A stretch of 64,000 nt of DNA. It comes from Candidatus Rifleibacteriota bacterium. GTDB taxonomy: Bacteria > Muiribacteriota > Ozemobacteria > Ozemobacterales > Ozemobacteraceae. The notes under the pieces are model-generated. The model made no database searches, was not told where the DNA came from, and saw nothing but the letters and a program-made list of their open reading frames with translations. The stretch covers positions 124,001-188,000 of the forward strand of contig JADFXM010000004.1 in assembly GCA_015233565.1 (NCBI GenBank). The letters are read 5' to 3'. Position numbers and translations under genes: made by a program. Of the stretch, positions 24,566 to 34,090 are shown in pieces (position 1 is the stretch's first letter; every line of letters begins with the position of its first letter).

Positions 24566-25249
24566 TTATGAATTTGCAGTATTTGATGTACTTTCAGTTC
24601 CGGGCAGATTCTTTTTCTGGAAATTTAAAACAAAATCACTTTTTTTGCTCAGGATTTTGTTCGAGTTCAAACCGTTTAAAAAATCGGACAAAAGTTTTTT
24701 TGATTTATCTGAATCGTTCAGCGAATTAATTTTGTTAATTGTAGAAAGAGTGTTGTCAAGCAATTTAGATTTATCAGTTGAGCTTCCCTTGCCTTGAAAG
24801 ATTTCGTTAACATTTTGTAATAGTTTGCTTTGATCGGCGGGATTTTTAAGCGCTAAAGCCGTCTTAATGAATGTTGATGTCTTTGTTACGGGGTTGAAAA
24901 TACTTTTCGTAGGTTCGCTTTGCTGAAGCTGTTGAAGGTAAGAAGAAAACGCCATGATATTTGTTGGATTCAACCTTTGCCCGTTTTCTACCACCAGGTT
25001 CTGAAGTCCTGTTTTGGCAGCAGTATCACCTGCCAGGGCTTTTGAGAATTCATTTAATTGCCACCCAAGAGTTGAAACATTTATCGTCGAGGCTCCGCCG
25101 GGACCAACGTAATTAATTTTATCAGTTACTGTTGCTGGTGGATTTGGAGGTGCAGCAACCCTTGGCATTGAGCCAATATTGTTTTGATAAGCAGGTGAAT
25201 TTGAATAAAGATTTTGATACTTTTGCAGAAGAAAAGTAGCAAGGCTCAT
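24566..25249 (-). CDS. Hypothetical protein, polar and helical
   Basis: Not recognised. The 227-residue product has no signal peptide or membrane segment. The first 60 residues hold a Tyr/Asn/Pro-rich region (YQNLYSNSPAYQNN; AAPPNPPATV), followed by a Ser/Asn/Lys/Leu-rich helical region with repeated short patterns such as NPADQSKLLQNVNEIF and SSTDKSKLLDNTLSTI. It is real: AGGAGGTGA stands just before ATG 25249, a near-consensus promoter is 40 bases further up, and a terminator follows. The Gln/Asn-rich, Cys-free, export-signal-free character resembles flagellar or secretion-apparatus substrates, but that is speculation. Confidence 0.6.
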   Translation of the reverse strand: MSLATFLLQKYQNLYSNSPAYQNNIGSMPRVAAPPNPPATVTDKINYVGPGGASTINVSTLGWQLNEFSKALAGDTAAKTGLQNLVVENGQRLNPTNIMAFSSYLQQLQQSEPTKSIFNPVTKTSTFIKTALALKNPADQSKLLQNVNEIFQGKGSSTDKSKLLDNTLSTINKINSLNDSDKSKKLLSDFLNGLNSNKILSKKSDFVLNFQKKNLPGTESTSNTANS

Positions 25250-25288
25250 CTCAACTCACCTCCTTTTTTCTAAAAACCCTCTTCTATA

Positions 25289-25317
25289 AATGTAGTCAGA
25301 AAACACTAATAAGTCAA
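25289..25317 (-). promoter_or_regulatory. sigma70-type promoter of hypothetical gene 24566-25249
   Basis: On the - strand: TTGACT (25317-25312), 17 bases, TACATT (25294-25289). The expected start near 25282 leaves a leader of about 33 bases. Confidence 0.55.
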
Positions 25318-25689
25318 GAACAATTTAAACTATTCAGCAACAAAGAGTAAAGTTTTGAAAGATGAGATTTTTGCAGAATTAACAAATTCAAATTTGCGAA
25401 AAATATCACAATAAACATCAAACCTGAACTTCTTTTTGTCTGAGGTGCAAATTTTATACAATATTGCAAAATGCTCAGATGACAGCTTTTTACAAGATCT
25501 GCGATTTATTTTGAGAAAAATGCAACATTTTTATGTTGGTAGCATGAACAGCTTCTCGGTCAACCTCTAAATTGGCTTGAGAAGGCGTTTTCTAAAAATG
25601 TGGTTTCCTATTTGCTCGAAGGTAAAAATTTGGGTTAATGCCAATCAACCGAAATACTCGCCGAGATTGCTGTAGCATGAAATGGGAGT

Positions 25690-25718
25690 TTGCTAAAAGT
25701 GAGAAATTGGACTAAAAT
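25690..25718 (+). promoter_or_regulatory. sigma70-type promoter of the TPR/coiled-coil gene
   Basis: TTGCTA (25690-25695), 17 bases, TAAAAT (25713-25718), placed 30 bases before ATG 25748. The stretch 25318-25689 to its left is AT-rich and shows no gene. Confidence 0.55.
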
Positions 25719-25747
25719 AAAAAAAAGGAAGAAAAAAGGAGTTTCAT

Positions 25748-26581
25748 ATGAAGATAGAATCTTGCTTAAAAAGAATTTCCGTATTTTTTTTGTTTTTTTG
25801 TTTAGTTTCCTCGCGCTTATTAATTGCCCAAGAAGACAAAGGTACGATTGCAGAGGCGAAAACATTTTTTGAGGAAGCGAAACAGTTTAAGAAAAATGGA
25901 AATGTCGAGAAAGCAATAAAATCATATGAAAAGGCTATCCGGGCAAATCGTGGAATTCTTGCAGAAGATGATGACGGCTTGATTGGCCTTCTGCGAGATT
26001 TTTACCAGAAAAAAGTTGAAAAAAAAGCTGACGATAGAGAGAGTCTTGAAGCCATGGGCTTCATATCAGAAGTCTGCGATTCAGATTTGAAAAAAGCGAT
26101 AGATTATTATTCCAAGGCATTGCCATTAATCCAAGATGAAAAGGAAAAAAATCAGGTTACGACCACATTAGAACGTCTTAACGTCCAATCTAAAGCCAAT
26201 CCTCAGAGTATAGACCCAAATGCCCCCAAACAATCTCCCGATTATGGGCAAAAAGACCCAACAAAACAAGCAGGAACCTCAGATAAATCAGCAACCAAAG
26301 ATAAAATTGAAGAAAAAATTTCCGGGTTGAATCAAAAACGCGATGATCTTTCCTCCAAAATTTCCCAGTTGGAAGACAGTATAAAAGATACTGAACAGGA
26401 AGCTGAAAGAGCGCATAGAATGTATTATTCCACAAATGACCGTAGATATAAAAGAGAAGATAACAAGTTTGAATCTGACCTTGCAAGCAAGCGAAGTGAG
26501 ATTGATAATGCAAAGAGAGAACTTGACCAAGTTAACAAGCAGATAGACGAAGAACAAAAGCGCCTTTCTACAGCGAAGTAA
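25748..26581 (+). CDS. Exported TPR protein with C-terminal coiled coil
   Basis: This 277-residue protein has a signal peptide (about 1-27, ending LIAQE) and TPR-like helices at about 33-140 (AKTFFEEAKQFKKNGNVEKAIKSYEKAIRAN; LKKAIDYYSKALPLI). A polar linker follows, then a coiled coil of about 95 residues (about 180-277) with heptads such as KISGLNQKRDDLSSKISQLEDSI and ELDQVNKQIDEEQKRL. TPR plus coiled coil in the periplasm suggests a scaffold or adaptor, and the partner is unknown. The ribosome site is AAGGAG before ATG 25748. No specific family is recognised. Confidence 0.7.
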   Translation: MKIESCLKRISVFFLFFCLVSSRLLIAQEDKGTIAEAKTFFEEAKQFKKNGNVEKAIKSYEKAIRANRGILAEDDDGLIGLLRDFYQKKVEKKADDRESLEAMGFISEVCDSDLKKAIDYYSKALPLIQDEKEKNQVTTTLERLNVQSKANPQSIDPNAPKQSPDYGQKDPTKQAGTSDKSATKDKIEEKISGLNQKRDDLSSKISQLEDSIKDTEQEAERAHRMYYSTNDRRYKREDNKFESDLASKRSEIDNAKRELDQVNKQIDEEQKRLSTAK

Positions 26582-26749
26582 AATTGCCTAATTATTCGGG
26601 TTAACAAATAAGCACATTGTCGCAACTAAAATATGCCGTCCGTGAAATAGAAGCAAATTTGCTCTTAAATCCTGATCGGGTACCGCATGTATTCCGTCTA
26701 TCTAAGCCACCCGATAAAAAGCTCCAATGATCTTCCGTAAGTGGTGTTG

Positions 26750-26873
26750 GAAGCTGTCGAAGAATTTCAGTATTTTGTTCGGTACAAAGTGGCCACTTCT
26801 GATGCATGAAAGCGGGGCGAAAATTTGGATGAGTACATAAAATATGAAAATTGGGGTATTTTTAGACAGTCTC
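26750..26873. repeat. Dispersed inverted-repeat element, copy B
   Basis: Second copy of the element at 22100-22223, in the same orientation. Terminal repeats are GCTGTCGAAGAAT at the left and ATTTTTAGACAGTCTC at the right. A few small insertions or deletions separate the two copies. It occupies the middle of the 341-base gap between the TPR gene and the HD gene. No clear target-site duplication is seen. Confidence 0.65.
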
Positions 26874-26922
26874 GTTATGATTATTTAAGCTTTCTACTAG
26901 ATAGCTAGTGTAGGAGAAAAAC

Positions 26923-27435
26923 ATGGATTCTCAAGATATCAATACCCAGGAGAAGATGTTGGAATGGGCTATCCATGAAGCTGTTACTCAACATTTTGGG
27001 AAAGTAGACAAAGCGGGGATGCCCTATATTTTGCATCCATTGCGGGTAATGATGGCGATGGAAACTTTGGAGGAAAAAATTGTCGCAGTTTTGCACGATG
27101 TCGCAGAGGATGGATTTTTACCCCGAAGCAGGTTGATTGAATATACAAGTGGAAAAATTGCGGAGGCTGTTTATACTGTAACACGAGGCAACCAAGAATC
27201 TTACGAAGACTTCATCCAGCGGATTAGGAAAAATGAACTCGCCACACGTGTCAAAATTGCAGATCTGCATGACAATCTTGATCGCAGCCGAATAAAGAAT
27301 CCTACAGAGAAAGATTTGCAACGGTTTCAGAAATATGAGAAAGCTTTGATCGCTCTGCAAGGGGTGGCGAAAACTAAGCCTGATTACCAAGGGAAATTAA
27401 GACGCAAGAAACAGAACCAAAAAGAAGTATTTTGA
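26923..27435 (+). CDS. Single-domain HD hydrolase, MESH1/SpoT-hydrolase-like
   Basis: This 170-residue protein resembles the HD hydrolase half of Rel/SpoT and stand-alone MESH1 enzymes, which remove pyrophosphate from (p)ppGpp. It has DKAGMPYILHPLRV (H38), VLHDVAEDG (H58, D59, E62, D63) and RVKIADLHDNLDRSR (D114, N118), the expected metal and substrate residues. The usual RKSG motif is DKAG here, as in many small bacterial HD_4 proteins, so alarmone specificity is uncertain. There is no synthetase domain. The basic tail (KLRRKKQNQKE) is variable. The ribosome site is AGGAG before ATG 26923, and no operon partner is adjacent. Confidence 0.8.
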   Translation: MDSQDINTQEKMLEWAIHEAVTQHFGKVDKAGMPYILHPLRVMMAMETLEEKIVAVLHDVAEDGFLPRSRLIEYTSGKIAEAVYTVTRGNQESYEDFIQRIRKNELATRVKIADLHDNLDRSRIKNPTEKDLQRFQKYEKALIALQGVAKTKPDYQGKLRRKKQNQKEVF

Positions 27436-27469
27436 AAAATCTGAATCGCATTGAACCGTCCAACAAAAA

Positions 27470-27536
27470 GTTTTCTACGGCCTAAATAGAACTAAACCTA
27501 GTCTCTTCGATGATTAAGGCCTCATCGGTAGAAAAC
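27470..27536. other. Long hairpin and non-coding stretch upstream of sbcD
   Basis: GTTTTCTAC (27470-27478) pairs exactly with GTAGAAAAC (27528-27536), and the stem continues as GGCCT/AGGCC after a six-base bulge. It encloses a 33-base loop. A second stem GGAAAA/TTTTCC lies at 27684-27700 and is followed by TTTG. The gap 27436-27779 shows no gene. These may terminate the HD gene or structure an RNA leader. Confidence 0.35.
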
Positions 27537-27779
27537 AAGCATCTTGACCCAATTTGATCATCATTTTTGAAAACCTTAGTGCATGGAGTTTATTGAATTT
27601 ATAAATATGTAAGTGCAATTTTTAAGTCATATTTTTGTGGTTTGGGATAATTTTCACAGCTAGTGAACGGAGTTAAAGGGACCGGAAAAACAGGTTTTCC
27701 TTTGCCCTGGATGTTTACAGGAGGTTGATAGTTGAACACAAAACTCTGGTGAATTTAAAAGAAAATAATGAAGGATAAA

Positions 27780-29030
27780 ATGAAATTCATTCATACTGCC
27801 GACTGGCATCTTGGCGCGACACTCAGGGAAGAATCACGAAGCGCTGAACACTGTGCTTTTCTGAGATGGCTTTTGGAAACTTTGAAATCTGAAGAAGCGG
27901 ACGCTTTAATCGTAGCTGGCGACATTTTCGATTCAGCAAATCCGTCAGCGGAATCTTTGAAAATATTGTGTGAGTTTCTTCGTTCCGCAGCCAATCAAAT
28001 GCCAATTCTTCAAACATTTCTTATGGGGGGAAATCATGATTCAGCGAACCGGATCGAAGCACCCCGCGAACTATTCTCGCTGGCAAATACCAAAGTAGTC
28101 GGCGCCTGGCCATGGACCGAGCAAGGAAAATGGCGTGAAAAAGATCTGATCCTGCCAATCAAAGATAAGAATGGCTCGATTTGTGCATGGCTGGGCGCGG
28201 TTCCATTTTTAAGGCCTGGTGATCTTTTCCTGGAAAACCCTAAGGATAATGCAGAAAATTGGCTTGTAGAATCAATCAGGGAACGCTATTCCCAGGTAGC
28301 CAGGGAAATCAAAAAACTTCGAACACCTGATCAAGCAATGATTCTTACGGGGCATCTGTATGCTGCTGGCACAACTCTTTCTCCCGATTCAGAAAGATAC
28401 GTACAACGTGGAAATATAGAAGCTGTTTCTACAGAAGTCTTCCCGAAAGAAGCCGCGTATGTTGCGTTGGGACATTTGCATTTGGCACAGGAGGTTGGGA
28501 AATTGCAGCATATCCGCTATTGTGGATCACCAATCCCCATGTCTGTAAACGAAAGAAATTATCCCTGCCAAGTCGTAGCTGTCGAGATTGAAAAGGATCA
28601 TTTCACAAATATCAAGCCCATTCGGGTTCCGATAATTCGAGAAATACTATTACTTCCAGGAAACGAGCCGGCTGATAAATCAATTGTAATCAATAAACTC
28701 AGGGAATTTCCTGATAAAAAAAACTGTAATTCTCCCCGCGACTCCTGGCCTTTGGTTGAAATTCGCGTTCTTCTCGATAGCCCCGACCCTTTCCTGAAAA
28801 ATGAGATTGAAAATGTTGCCAAAAACAAAGCCTTGGTAATCATTAGAATCGAATCAAGTTACCGAAATGCCGTGAATGAAAAACAACTCCCATTGGACCT
28901 CGACAAAATCAGTCCTATGGAAATGTTCACCATGAAGTGGAAGAAAGATTTCCAGGCAGATCCGGATGAAGCGCTTTTAAAAGCCTTCAGGGAAGTTTTG
29001 CAAGAAGTACAACACAAGGGTGAAGCATGA
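27780..29030 (+). CDS. sbcD: SbcD, nuclease subunit of the SbcCD complex
   Basis: This Mre11-family calcineurin-like phosphoesterase of about 416 residues carries all metal motifs: HTADWHLG (D8, H10), AGDIFD (D48), GGNHDS (N85-D87), LTGHLYA and LGHLHLAQ. With SbcC it opens hairpins and cuts protein-blocked DNA ends. ATG 27780 is preferred because AAGGA lies four bases before it and the family starts directly at this strand. An in-frame ATG at 27768 would add four residues. Its stop overlaps the sbcC start (ATGA), so the subunits are made together. Confidence 0.95.
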   Translation: MKFIHTADWHLGATLREESRSAEHCAFLRWLLETLKSEEADALIVAGDIFDSANPSAESLKILCEFLRSAANQMPILQTFLMGGNHDSANRIEAPRELFSLANTKVVGAWPWTEQGKWREKDLILPIKDKNGSICAWLGAVPFLRPGDLFLENPKDNAENWLVESIRERYSQVAREIKKLRTPDQAMILTGHLYAAGTTLSPDSERYVQRGNIEAVSTEVFPKEAAYVALGHLHLAQEVGKLQHIRYCGSPIPMSVNERNYPCQVVAVEIEKDHFTNIKPIRVPIIREILLLPGNEPADKSIVINKLREFPDKKNCNSPRDSWPLVEIRVLLDSPDPFLKNEIENVAKNKALVIIRIESSYRNAVNEKQLPLDLDKISPMEMFTMKWKKDFQADPDEALLKAFREVLQEVQHKGEA

Positions 29031-32000
29031 AAATTTTAAAGGTAAAATTTCAAAATTTGGCCAGCATTTCTGGAATCACGGAAATAGATTTCGAAGGCCC
29101 GGTTTTAAAGAGTGCGCCGGTTTTCGCGATAACTGGCAGAACTGGGGCCGGAAAAAGCACGATTCTTGATGCGATTTGTCTCGCTTTGTATGGCTCGACT
29201 CCACGCTATCCGCCTTCGAGGGAAGCCGCCTCTAAAGTAAATGAAATCCTGAGCCGCGATGAAAGACACATTTTGAGACGCGGTGCGGGAGAAGGCTTTG
29301 CTGAAGTTGAATTCGTTGGAAGAAATCATAAAAAATATTGCGCAAGATGGTCTGTACAAAGGGCAAGAAAAAAAGCGGACGGGTCACTTCAAGGGGCAAA
29401 AAGGCAACTGACAGATATAGCACTCAATAAAATATTTGAACGGGTCGACGAAATCAGCTCCGAGTTAGAAATGTGTCTGGGCCTGGATTTTCACCAATTC
29501 CGGCATGCAGTTATGCTGGCTCAGGGTGAGTTCAGGGCCTTCCTTGATGAAAAAGAAGACAAAAGAAGCGAACTTCTCGAAAAGATTACCGGCACCGGAA
29601 TTTACACTGACCTTTCAATAGAAGCCTACAGACGAAAATCTCTGGCCGAAAAAGAACTTGAACAAATCTCCTCTTCAATTGGAGACATAAACATCCTTTC
29701 TGATGAAGATAGAAAAACTCTTGAAGAGCGCATCAGGGAATTAAACAAAAAAATTACTGACTTTGACATCAATATTTCCAATTCACAAAAAGCAATAGAT
29801 TGGCATGATATCGAAAAAAACATCCTTGACAATCTGGCTAATCTCCAGGAAAAATCCAATTCCGTTGCCGCCCAAGAGGAACAATTTAAAGACGATTTTA
29901 TTCGCCTCGCAGAAATAGACAAACTTGGAAGCGCAAGAACGAACTGGGACAATCTGAAATCATGCAAGAATAAGGTAAAATCCCATGAGCAGGAGCTTCT
30001 TGTCAAAATTCAGGAAAGACAAAATCACATCGAGAATCGGGAAAAGCTGTCTGAAGAAAATCAGAAAGCGGAACTGAATCTTCGTAACATTCGAAACGAG
30101 ACCGAAATGGCAAAACCTGAATTAGATCGAGCCCGGAAACTCGATACCCAAATCGCGGATAAAAAGATTCAACTGGAAAACATCTCCAGAGATATAGATT
30201 CCAGTGAAAGCTCCAAACAATCTGAAATCAAGCGGCTCGAGGAGATCCGGAAAAAGCAAACTTCTCTATTGACTGAAAAGGAAGCTGTACAAGATTGGCT
30301 AAAGGAGCATGAACCATTTTTTCCAATACTGGACTCAGTTGGACAATACTTGAAAAAAATCCAGACTCTTGAAAATTCAGGAAAAACATTATTAAATATT
30401 TCGAATGAGCTTAATAAACTAAAGGAGAGTTCAGCCAAAGCTTCCCAGGAACTTGAAGAAGGAAATCGCAAAATTCAATCATTGCAGATTAAGATTGTCG
30501 AATCGAAAAGTCAACGCGACATGCTTCAGGGAGAGTTGAAAAATTTAAATGTTTCAAAAATAAAAAATGAAGAACAGACACTGCAGGATTCAGAGAAACG
30601 TTTTCTCAAAGCCCAGGAAGAATACAAAAATCTGGCCAACGAAGAGATGGAATTTGCCAGACTTGAGGCCGAAATAATCGAAAATTCGCCAAAATCATCC
30701 GAACTCGAAAGCAACCTTAAGGCAATTGAAAAGGAAATTGACCAGATTGAAACTGAAAAAGCGAAACTTGAAGAAAAGAAAGAGAGGTTTAAAAGTGCTC
30801 TGAATGCTGATTTGGACTCTATACGTATGCAGCTTGAAGAAAACAAACCTTGTCCGGTGTGCGGATCCCTGGAACATCCCTATGTAATGGAAAACGTCAT
30901 TAAGACAATGGCTGAGGAACTTGCTGAAATTGAGACTGGGATTAAAGAGTCTGCCAGTCGTCTGAAAAAATTGAGAAAGATTGAAATCAATGATCACACT
31001 CAAATTTCTGCTTTGAAAGAAAAAATTGCGCTATCGTCAGAACAAAAAAAGAAGCTGGGCGAGAGTATTAAAAACAGAGAAAAACAAATTTGTGAATACC
31101 TGATGGAATCTTTTTCTGTAGAGAAACTTGCTGAAACTCTTGTGAATCTTCAAGACAGACTTAAATTTCTCCGGTCTGAATTCCAAAAAGCCGAAAAAAT
31201 TCAGAAGGACATAAATAAATTTCAGAAAAATATCGATGATCTCTCACAAAACATCGAGGAATTTCAGAAAAAGATCAAGCAGGTTCAAACACAAAAAGAA
31301 ACCCTGAATCCTGAAATTTCACGCCTTGAGGGAGAGCATTTTTCAAAAACTGAAGCACAGAAAAACTTGTGTGAAGATCTTCGCGAAGCTTTCTGTTCAA
31401 GAATTGAATGGGTTACCGCGATCAACAGCCAGAAAAAATTAACTCATCTTGCGGACCAACTGGCTTCCGAAGCTGAAAATCGGCTGAAGTTCAAACATAG
31501 ATTTGAATTGCTCGGAAAAGAAATTCAACAATTAGAGCGGGATGAAGCCGCGAGAAGCGGGCAACTTCAGGAAATTGAAAAAATACTAGCAGACGCGACA
31601 ATTAAAAATGGGCTAGTAAAAAATGAGATGTCCTCCCTCCTTTACAATAGAAAAGCTATTTTTCAGGGAAAAAACGTATCCGAAATAGAGAAAGCTTTTT
31701 CTGAAAAGATGCTGGTTTGCGAAAAAGCTTGCAAGGAGATTCAAGACAGACTGAATTCAGTAAAGCAGACTATTAGTGCTTTAGATGGTCAGTTGGATAG
31801 TTTGTCAAAGTCTCTGGAATACGAAAATAATGTTGTTACCCGGGAATCGGATTCGCTTGAGCGCATTTCAAAAACTCACAATATCTCCCTTTCACGAATT
31901 GATGAATTATTTTCTTTACCCCACGACAAGGTAAATGCTATTCGCGAAAAACAGAAGCAAATCAGCGAGTCCAGGAAACTTCTTGAAGGGCAGAAAAAAG

Positions 32001-32722
32001 CTGGCAACGAAAGACTTGAAAAGCATCTTGAATCTAAACGACCTGAATTGTCCAGAGACAAACTGACAGAAAACATTGTACTTTTCCAAAATAGCCGCCA
32101 AGCCCTACAGGATGAAAAATCAACTCTGGATGGGAAAATTGCTGTTGATAATGACTCACACCTGAAGAAGAAAGACAGGACGGAGGAATTGGAAAGACTG
32201 TCAAAAAAAGCTGAAGTCTGGATCAAACTGGCACAATCAATTGGTTCCGCAGATGGAAAAGTTTTCCGAAAATTTGCCCAACGGATAACCCTTCAACATC
32301 TTCTTTCTCATGCAAATCTGCACCTGGAAAAACTCCGTCCGCGTTATTCCCTGAAGTACAATCAACAGTCAGACATGGACTTCTTCCTGGTTGACCGTGA
32401 TCTTTGCGACGAAATCAGGCCAATAAAGAGCTTGTCCGGTGGGGAGAGTTTTCTTGTGAGTCTTTCGTTGGCGCTAGCACTGTCAAACATGGCAGCCAAG
32501 GATATGAGTATCGATTCGCTTTTTATTGACGAAGGATTTGGTACGCTGGATAGCGATTCCTTGAACATGGCTATATCGGTGCTTCAGAGTCTTCATCAGA
32601 AAGGCAAACAGGTTGGTGTTATCTCCCATGTCGATGGAATCGCACAAAATCTCGGGGCTGAAATTCACGTCGAAACGATCGGACCAGGAGAAAGTCGCGT
32701 TCAAATAAGGAAAGCCATGTGA
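29027..32722 (+). CDS. sbcC: SbcC, SMC-like ATPase subunit of SbcCD
   Basis: This 1231-residue Rad50-type ATPase has Walker A GRTGAGKST (37-45), long coiled coils, a zinc hook CPVC at 609-612 close to the exact middle, more coiled coil, the signature SLSGGESF near 1136, and Walker B SLFIDEGFGTLD near 1165. The hook joins two molecules, and the head controls the SbcD nuclease in DNA-end processing. The length is somewhat above the 1050 residues of the E. coli protein, mostly through extra coiled coil. A strong bidirectional terminator follows after about 180 non-coding bases. Confidence 0.96.
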   Translation: MKILKVKFQNLASISGITEIDFEGPVLKSAPVFAITGRTGAGKSTILDAICLALYGSTPRYPPSREAASKVNEILSRDERHILRRGAGEGFAEVEFVGRNHKKYCARWSVQRARKKADGSLQGAKRQLTDIALNKIFERVDEISSELEMCLGLDFHQFRHAVMLAQGEFRAFLDEKEDKRSELLEKITGTGIYTDLSIEAYRRKSLAEKELEQISSSIGDINILSDEDRKTLEERIRELNKKITDFDINISNSQKAIDWHDIEKNILDNLANLQEKSNSVAAQEEQFKDDFIRLAEIDKLGSARTNWDNLKSCKNKVKSHEQELLVKIQERQNHIENREKLSEENQKAELNLRNIRNETEMAKPELDRARKLDTQIADKKIQLENISRDIDSSESSKQSEIKRLEEIRKKQTSLLTEKEAVQDWLKEHEPFFPILDSVGQYLKKIQTLENSGKTLLNISNELNKLKESSAKASQELEEGNRKIQSLQIKIVESKSQRDMLQGELKNLNVSKIKNEEQTLQDSEKRFLKAQEEYKNLANEEMEFARLEAEIIENSPKSSELESNLKAIEKEIDQIETEKAKLEEKKERFKSALNADLDSIRMQLEENKPCPVCGSLEHPYVMENVIKTMAEELAEIETGIKESASRLKKLRKIEINDHTQISALKEKIALSSEQKKKLGESIKNREKQICEYLMESFSVEKLAETLVNLQDRLKFLRSEFQKAEKIQKDINKFQKNIDDLSQNIEEFQKKIKQVQTQKETLNPEISRLEGEHFSKTEAQKNLCEDLREAFCSRIEWVTAINSQKKLTHLADQLASEAENRLKFKHRFELLGKEIQQLERDEAARSGQLQEIEKILADATIKNGLVKNEMSSLLYNRKAIFQGKNVSEIEKAFSEKMLVCEKACKEIQDRLNSVKQTISALDGQLDSLSKSLEYENNVVTRESDSLERISKTHNISLSRIDELFSLPHDKVNAIREKQKQISESRKLLEGQKKAGNERLEKHLESKRPELSRDKLTENIVLFQNSRQALQDEKSTLDGKIAVDNDSHLKKKDRTEELERLSKKAEVWIKLAQSIGSADGKVFRKFAQRITLQHLLSHANLHLEKLRPRYSLKYNQQSDMDFFLVDRDLCDEIRPIKSLSGGESFLVSLSLALALSNMAAKDMSIDSLFIDEGFGTLDSDSLNMAISVLQSLHQKGKQVGVISHVDGIAQNLGAEIHVETIGPGESRVQIRKAM

Positions 32723-32900
32723 AGCAACCTCATTTGATTTTCTCGCTCAACGTGTCTTCAAATCCTCGTCTTTTAGGCACATAATTTTTGCTTTGCTTGA
32801 AAGTTTCTGGAAGACAATTCAAGAAAATGCCTTAAGCCCGTTTTGGTGTTTCGTGGCAATAGAATTGATTCTGCAAGACATTTTCGATAGTAACATTCTA

Positions 32901-32937
32901 AAAAAAAACTCGGGGTCATTTAGGCCCCGAGTTTTTA
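32901..32937. terminator. Bidirectional terminator between sbcC and an opposing gene
   Basis: ACTCGGGG (32908-32915) pairs with CCCCGAGT (32925-32932). A-run and T-run sides extend the stem, giving terminator character on both strands. It serves sbcC and the - strand gene ending at 32963. Confidence 0.9.
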
Positions 32938-32962
32938 ATTCACTATTGCGGAAAAAAAAATC

Positions 32963-33766
32963 TTAATGTTTCATTATTTCTTCATATCTGGCTTTGGAGA
33001 TGGTCCAGATTTGGGCGGAGCAAATTTTTCCATAGCCGTTATAGGAGGTTGGGAAAACGCCCAGAACAATGATATCAGCGCATTTAAGAACGGAAACCTG
33101 TTGGCTGATGCGGCCAAATGAGTCGCCCCCCCAAATTCCATCAATACTGACGCAAGAAACTTGTTTTTCTTTAAGAACAGCATCATTTATCGGATATCTA
33201 CAGGTGAATCTTACAACTGCGCTGCAAGGAACACCATATCCATTGGTGGAAGTAATTTTGATTTCCAGGACATTCTGATCTGCAGCTTTAAGCATGCTAG
33301 CAGCTTGTGCAGCAAGTCTTTCAGCATGAGAGGTAACGATTCCCTGGACCCAGACTTTGAATTCATAAACTGGATTGGGTTGAACCGGAGGAGGAGGAAC
33401 AGATCCGTTAACTTTTTCAGTCAAAGCTTTTATTTCAAGTTTAAGGGAATTTACTAAAATTTGGGCGATTTTGAAATCCTGCTGGACGAGGGAGACTTTG
33501 GCCTTATCGGCGATATCACAGCAACTTTTAGCTGCATCTGCAAAAGCTGGATTTTCAACCAATTTTTGAAGTGAGCTGATCGCATTCGTAAGAGCTTGGG
33601 CAGCTCGGGAAGCGAAATCATCACCCTGATCTGTTAACATTTGATCAGCATAATTGATATCGGTGGTGGCGCTTTTGACTATACCGACTGGATCAATGGC
33701 AAATGCCCCGGCAACAATAATCAGTGAAAAGAAAACAAACAAACCCACTCTCATTTGTTTAAACAT
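32963..33766 (-). CDS. Secreted protein of unknown function
   Basis: Not recognised. The 267-residue product has a signal peptide (about 1-22, GLFVFFSLIIVAGAFA) and a helical region with paired Cys (KSCCDIADKAK). A Pro-rich hinge (VPPPPVQPNP) follows, then a C-terminal domain with four Cys in beta-rich segments (YGVPCSAVVRFTCRYP; KEKQVSCVSIDGIW; VLKCADIIVLGV; YGKICSAQIW). The two GYG..CSA motifs suggest an internally duplicated fold. Cys residues probably form disulfides outside the cytoplasm. GTG 33775 is the longest start, but ATG 33766 with AAAGGTG upstream fits better. A near-perfect promoter precedes it. Confidence 0.7.
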   Translation of the reverse strand: MFKQMRVGLFVFFSLIIVAGAFAIDPVGIVKSATTDINYADQMLTDQGDDFASRAAQALTNAISSLQKLVENPAFADAAKSCCDIADKAKVSLVQQDFKIAQILVNSLKLEIKALTEKVNGSVPPPPVQPNPVYEFKVWVQGIVTSHAERLAAQAASMLKAADQNVLEIKITSTNGYGVPCSAVVRFTCRYPINDAVLKEKQVSCVSIDGIWGGDSFGRISQQVSVLKCADIIVLGVFPTSYNGYGKICSAQIWTISKARYEEIMKH

Positions 33767-33811
33767 TGCAATCACCTTTCTGTACTATTTAAAAATGAAA
33801 TACATATTGAA

Positions 33812-33840
33812 ATTGTATTTAAAAAAACTCTAACTGTCAA
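33812..33840 (-). promoter_or_regulatory. Near-consensus sigma70 promoter on the - strand
   Basis: On the - strand: TTGACA (33840-33835), 17 bases, TACAAT (33817-33812). The start near 33805 gives a leader of about 39 bases before ATG 33766. Confidence 0.7.
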
Positions 33841-34090
33841 ATCGTTGTTTAACACATGAAAAGCGCGTGCTTTTGCGAAAATCCCAATTAATTGCGATTT
33901 TAAAGAAGGAAGTTATTACTATGCTCAAAAGGCCCAAACCCCCTCACTGAAAAAGCTTGAAAAACATCCTGATTTTGCAAAACCACCCCTGGGAAGATGC
34001 ATCATCAGCAATTCTGGTTTTTAGGAAAACCCATTATTCCACAGCTTGTGAGCCGAGCCTGGTCTCTGGGCGGTGAGCAATCTTTCTGCG

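Noticed and set aside
25635..25865. 76-residue frame on the - strand over the start of the TPR gene
   Set aside because: Antisense to a signal-peptide region, whose hydrophobic codons produce false frames. It covers the + strand promoter.
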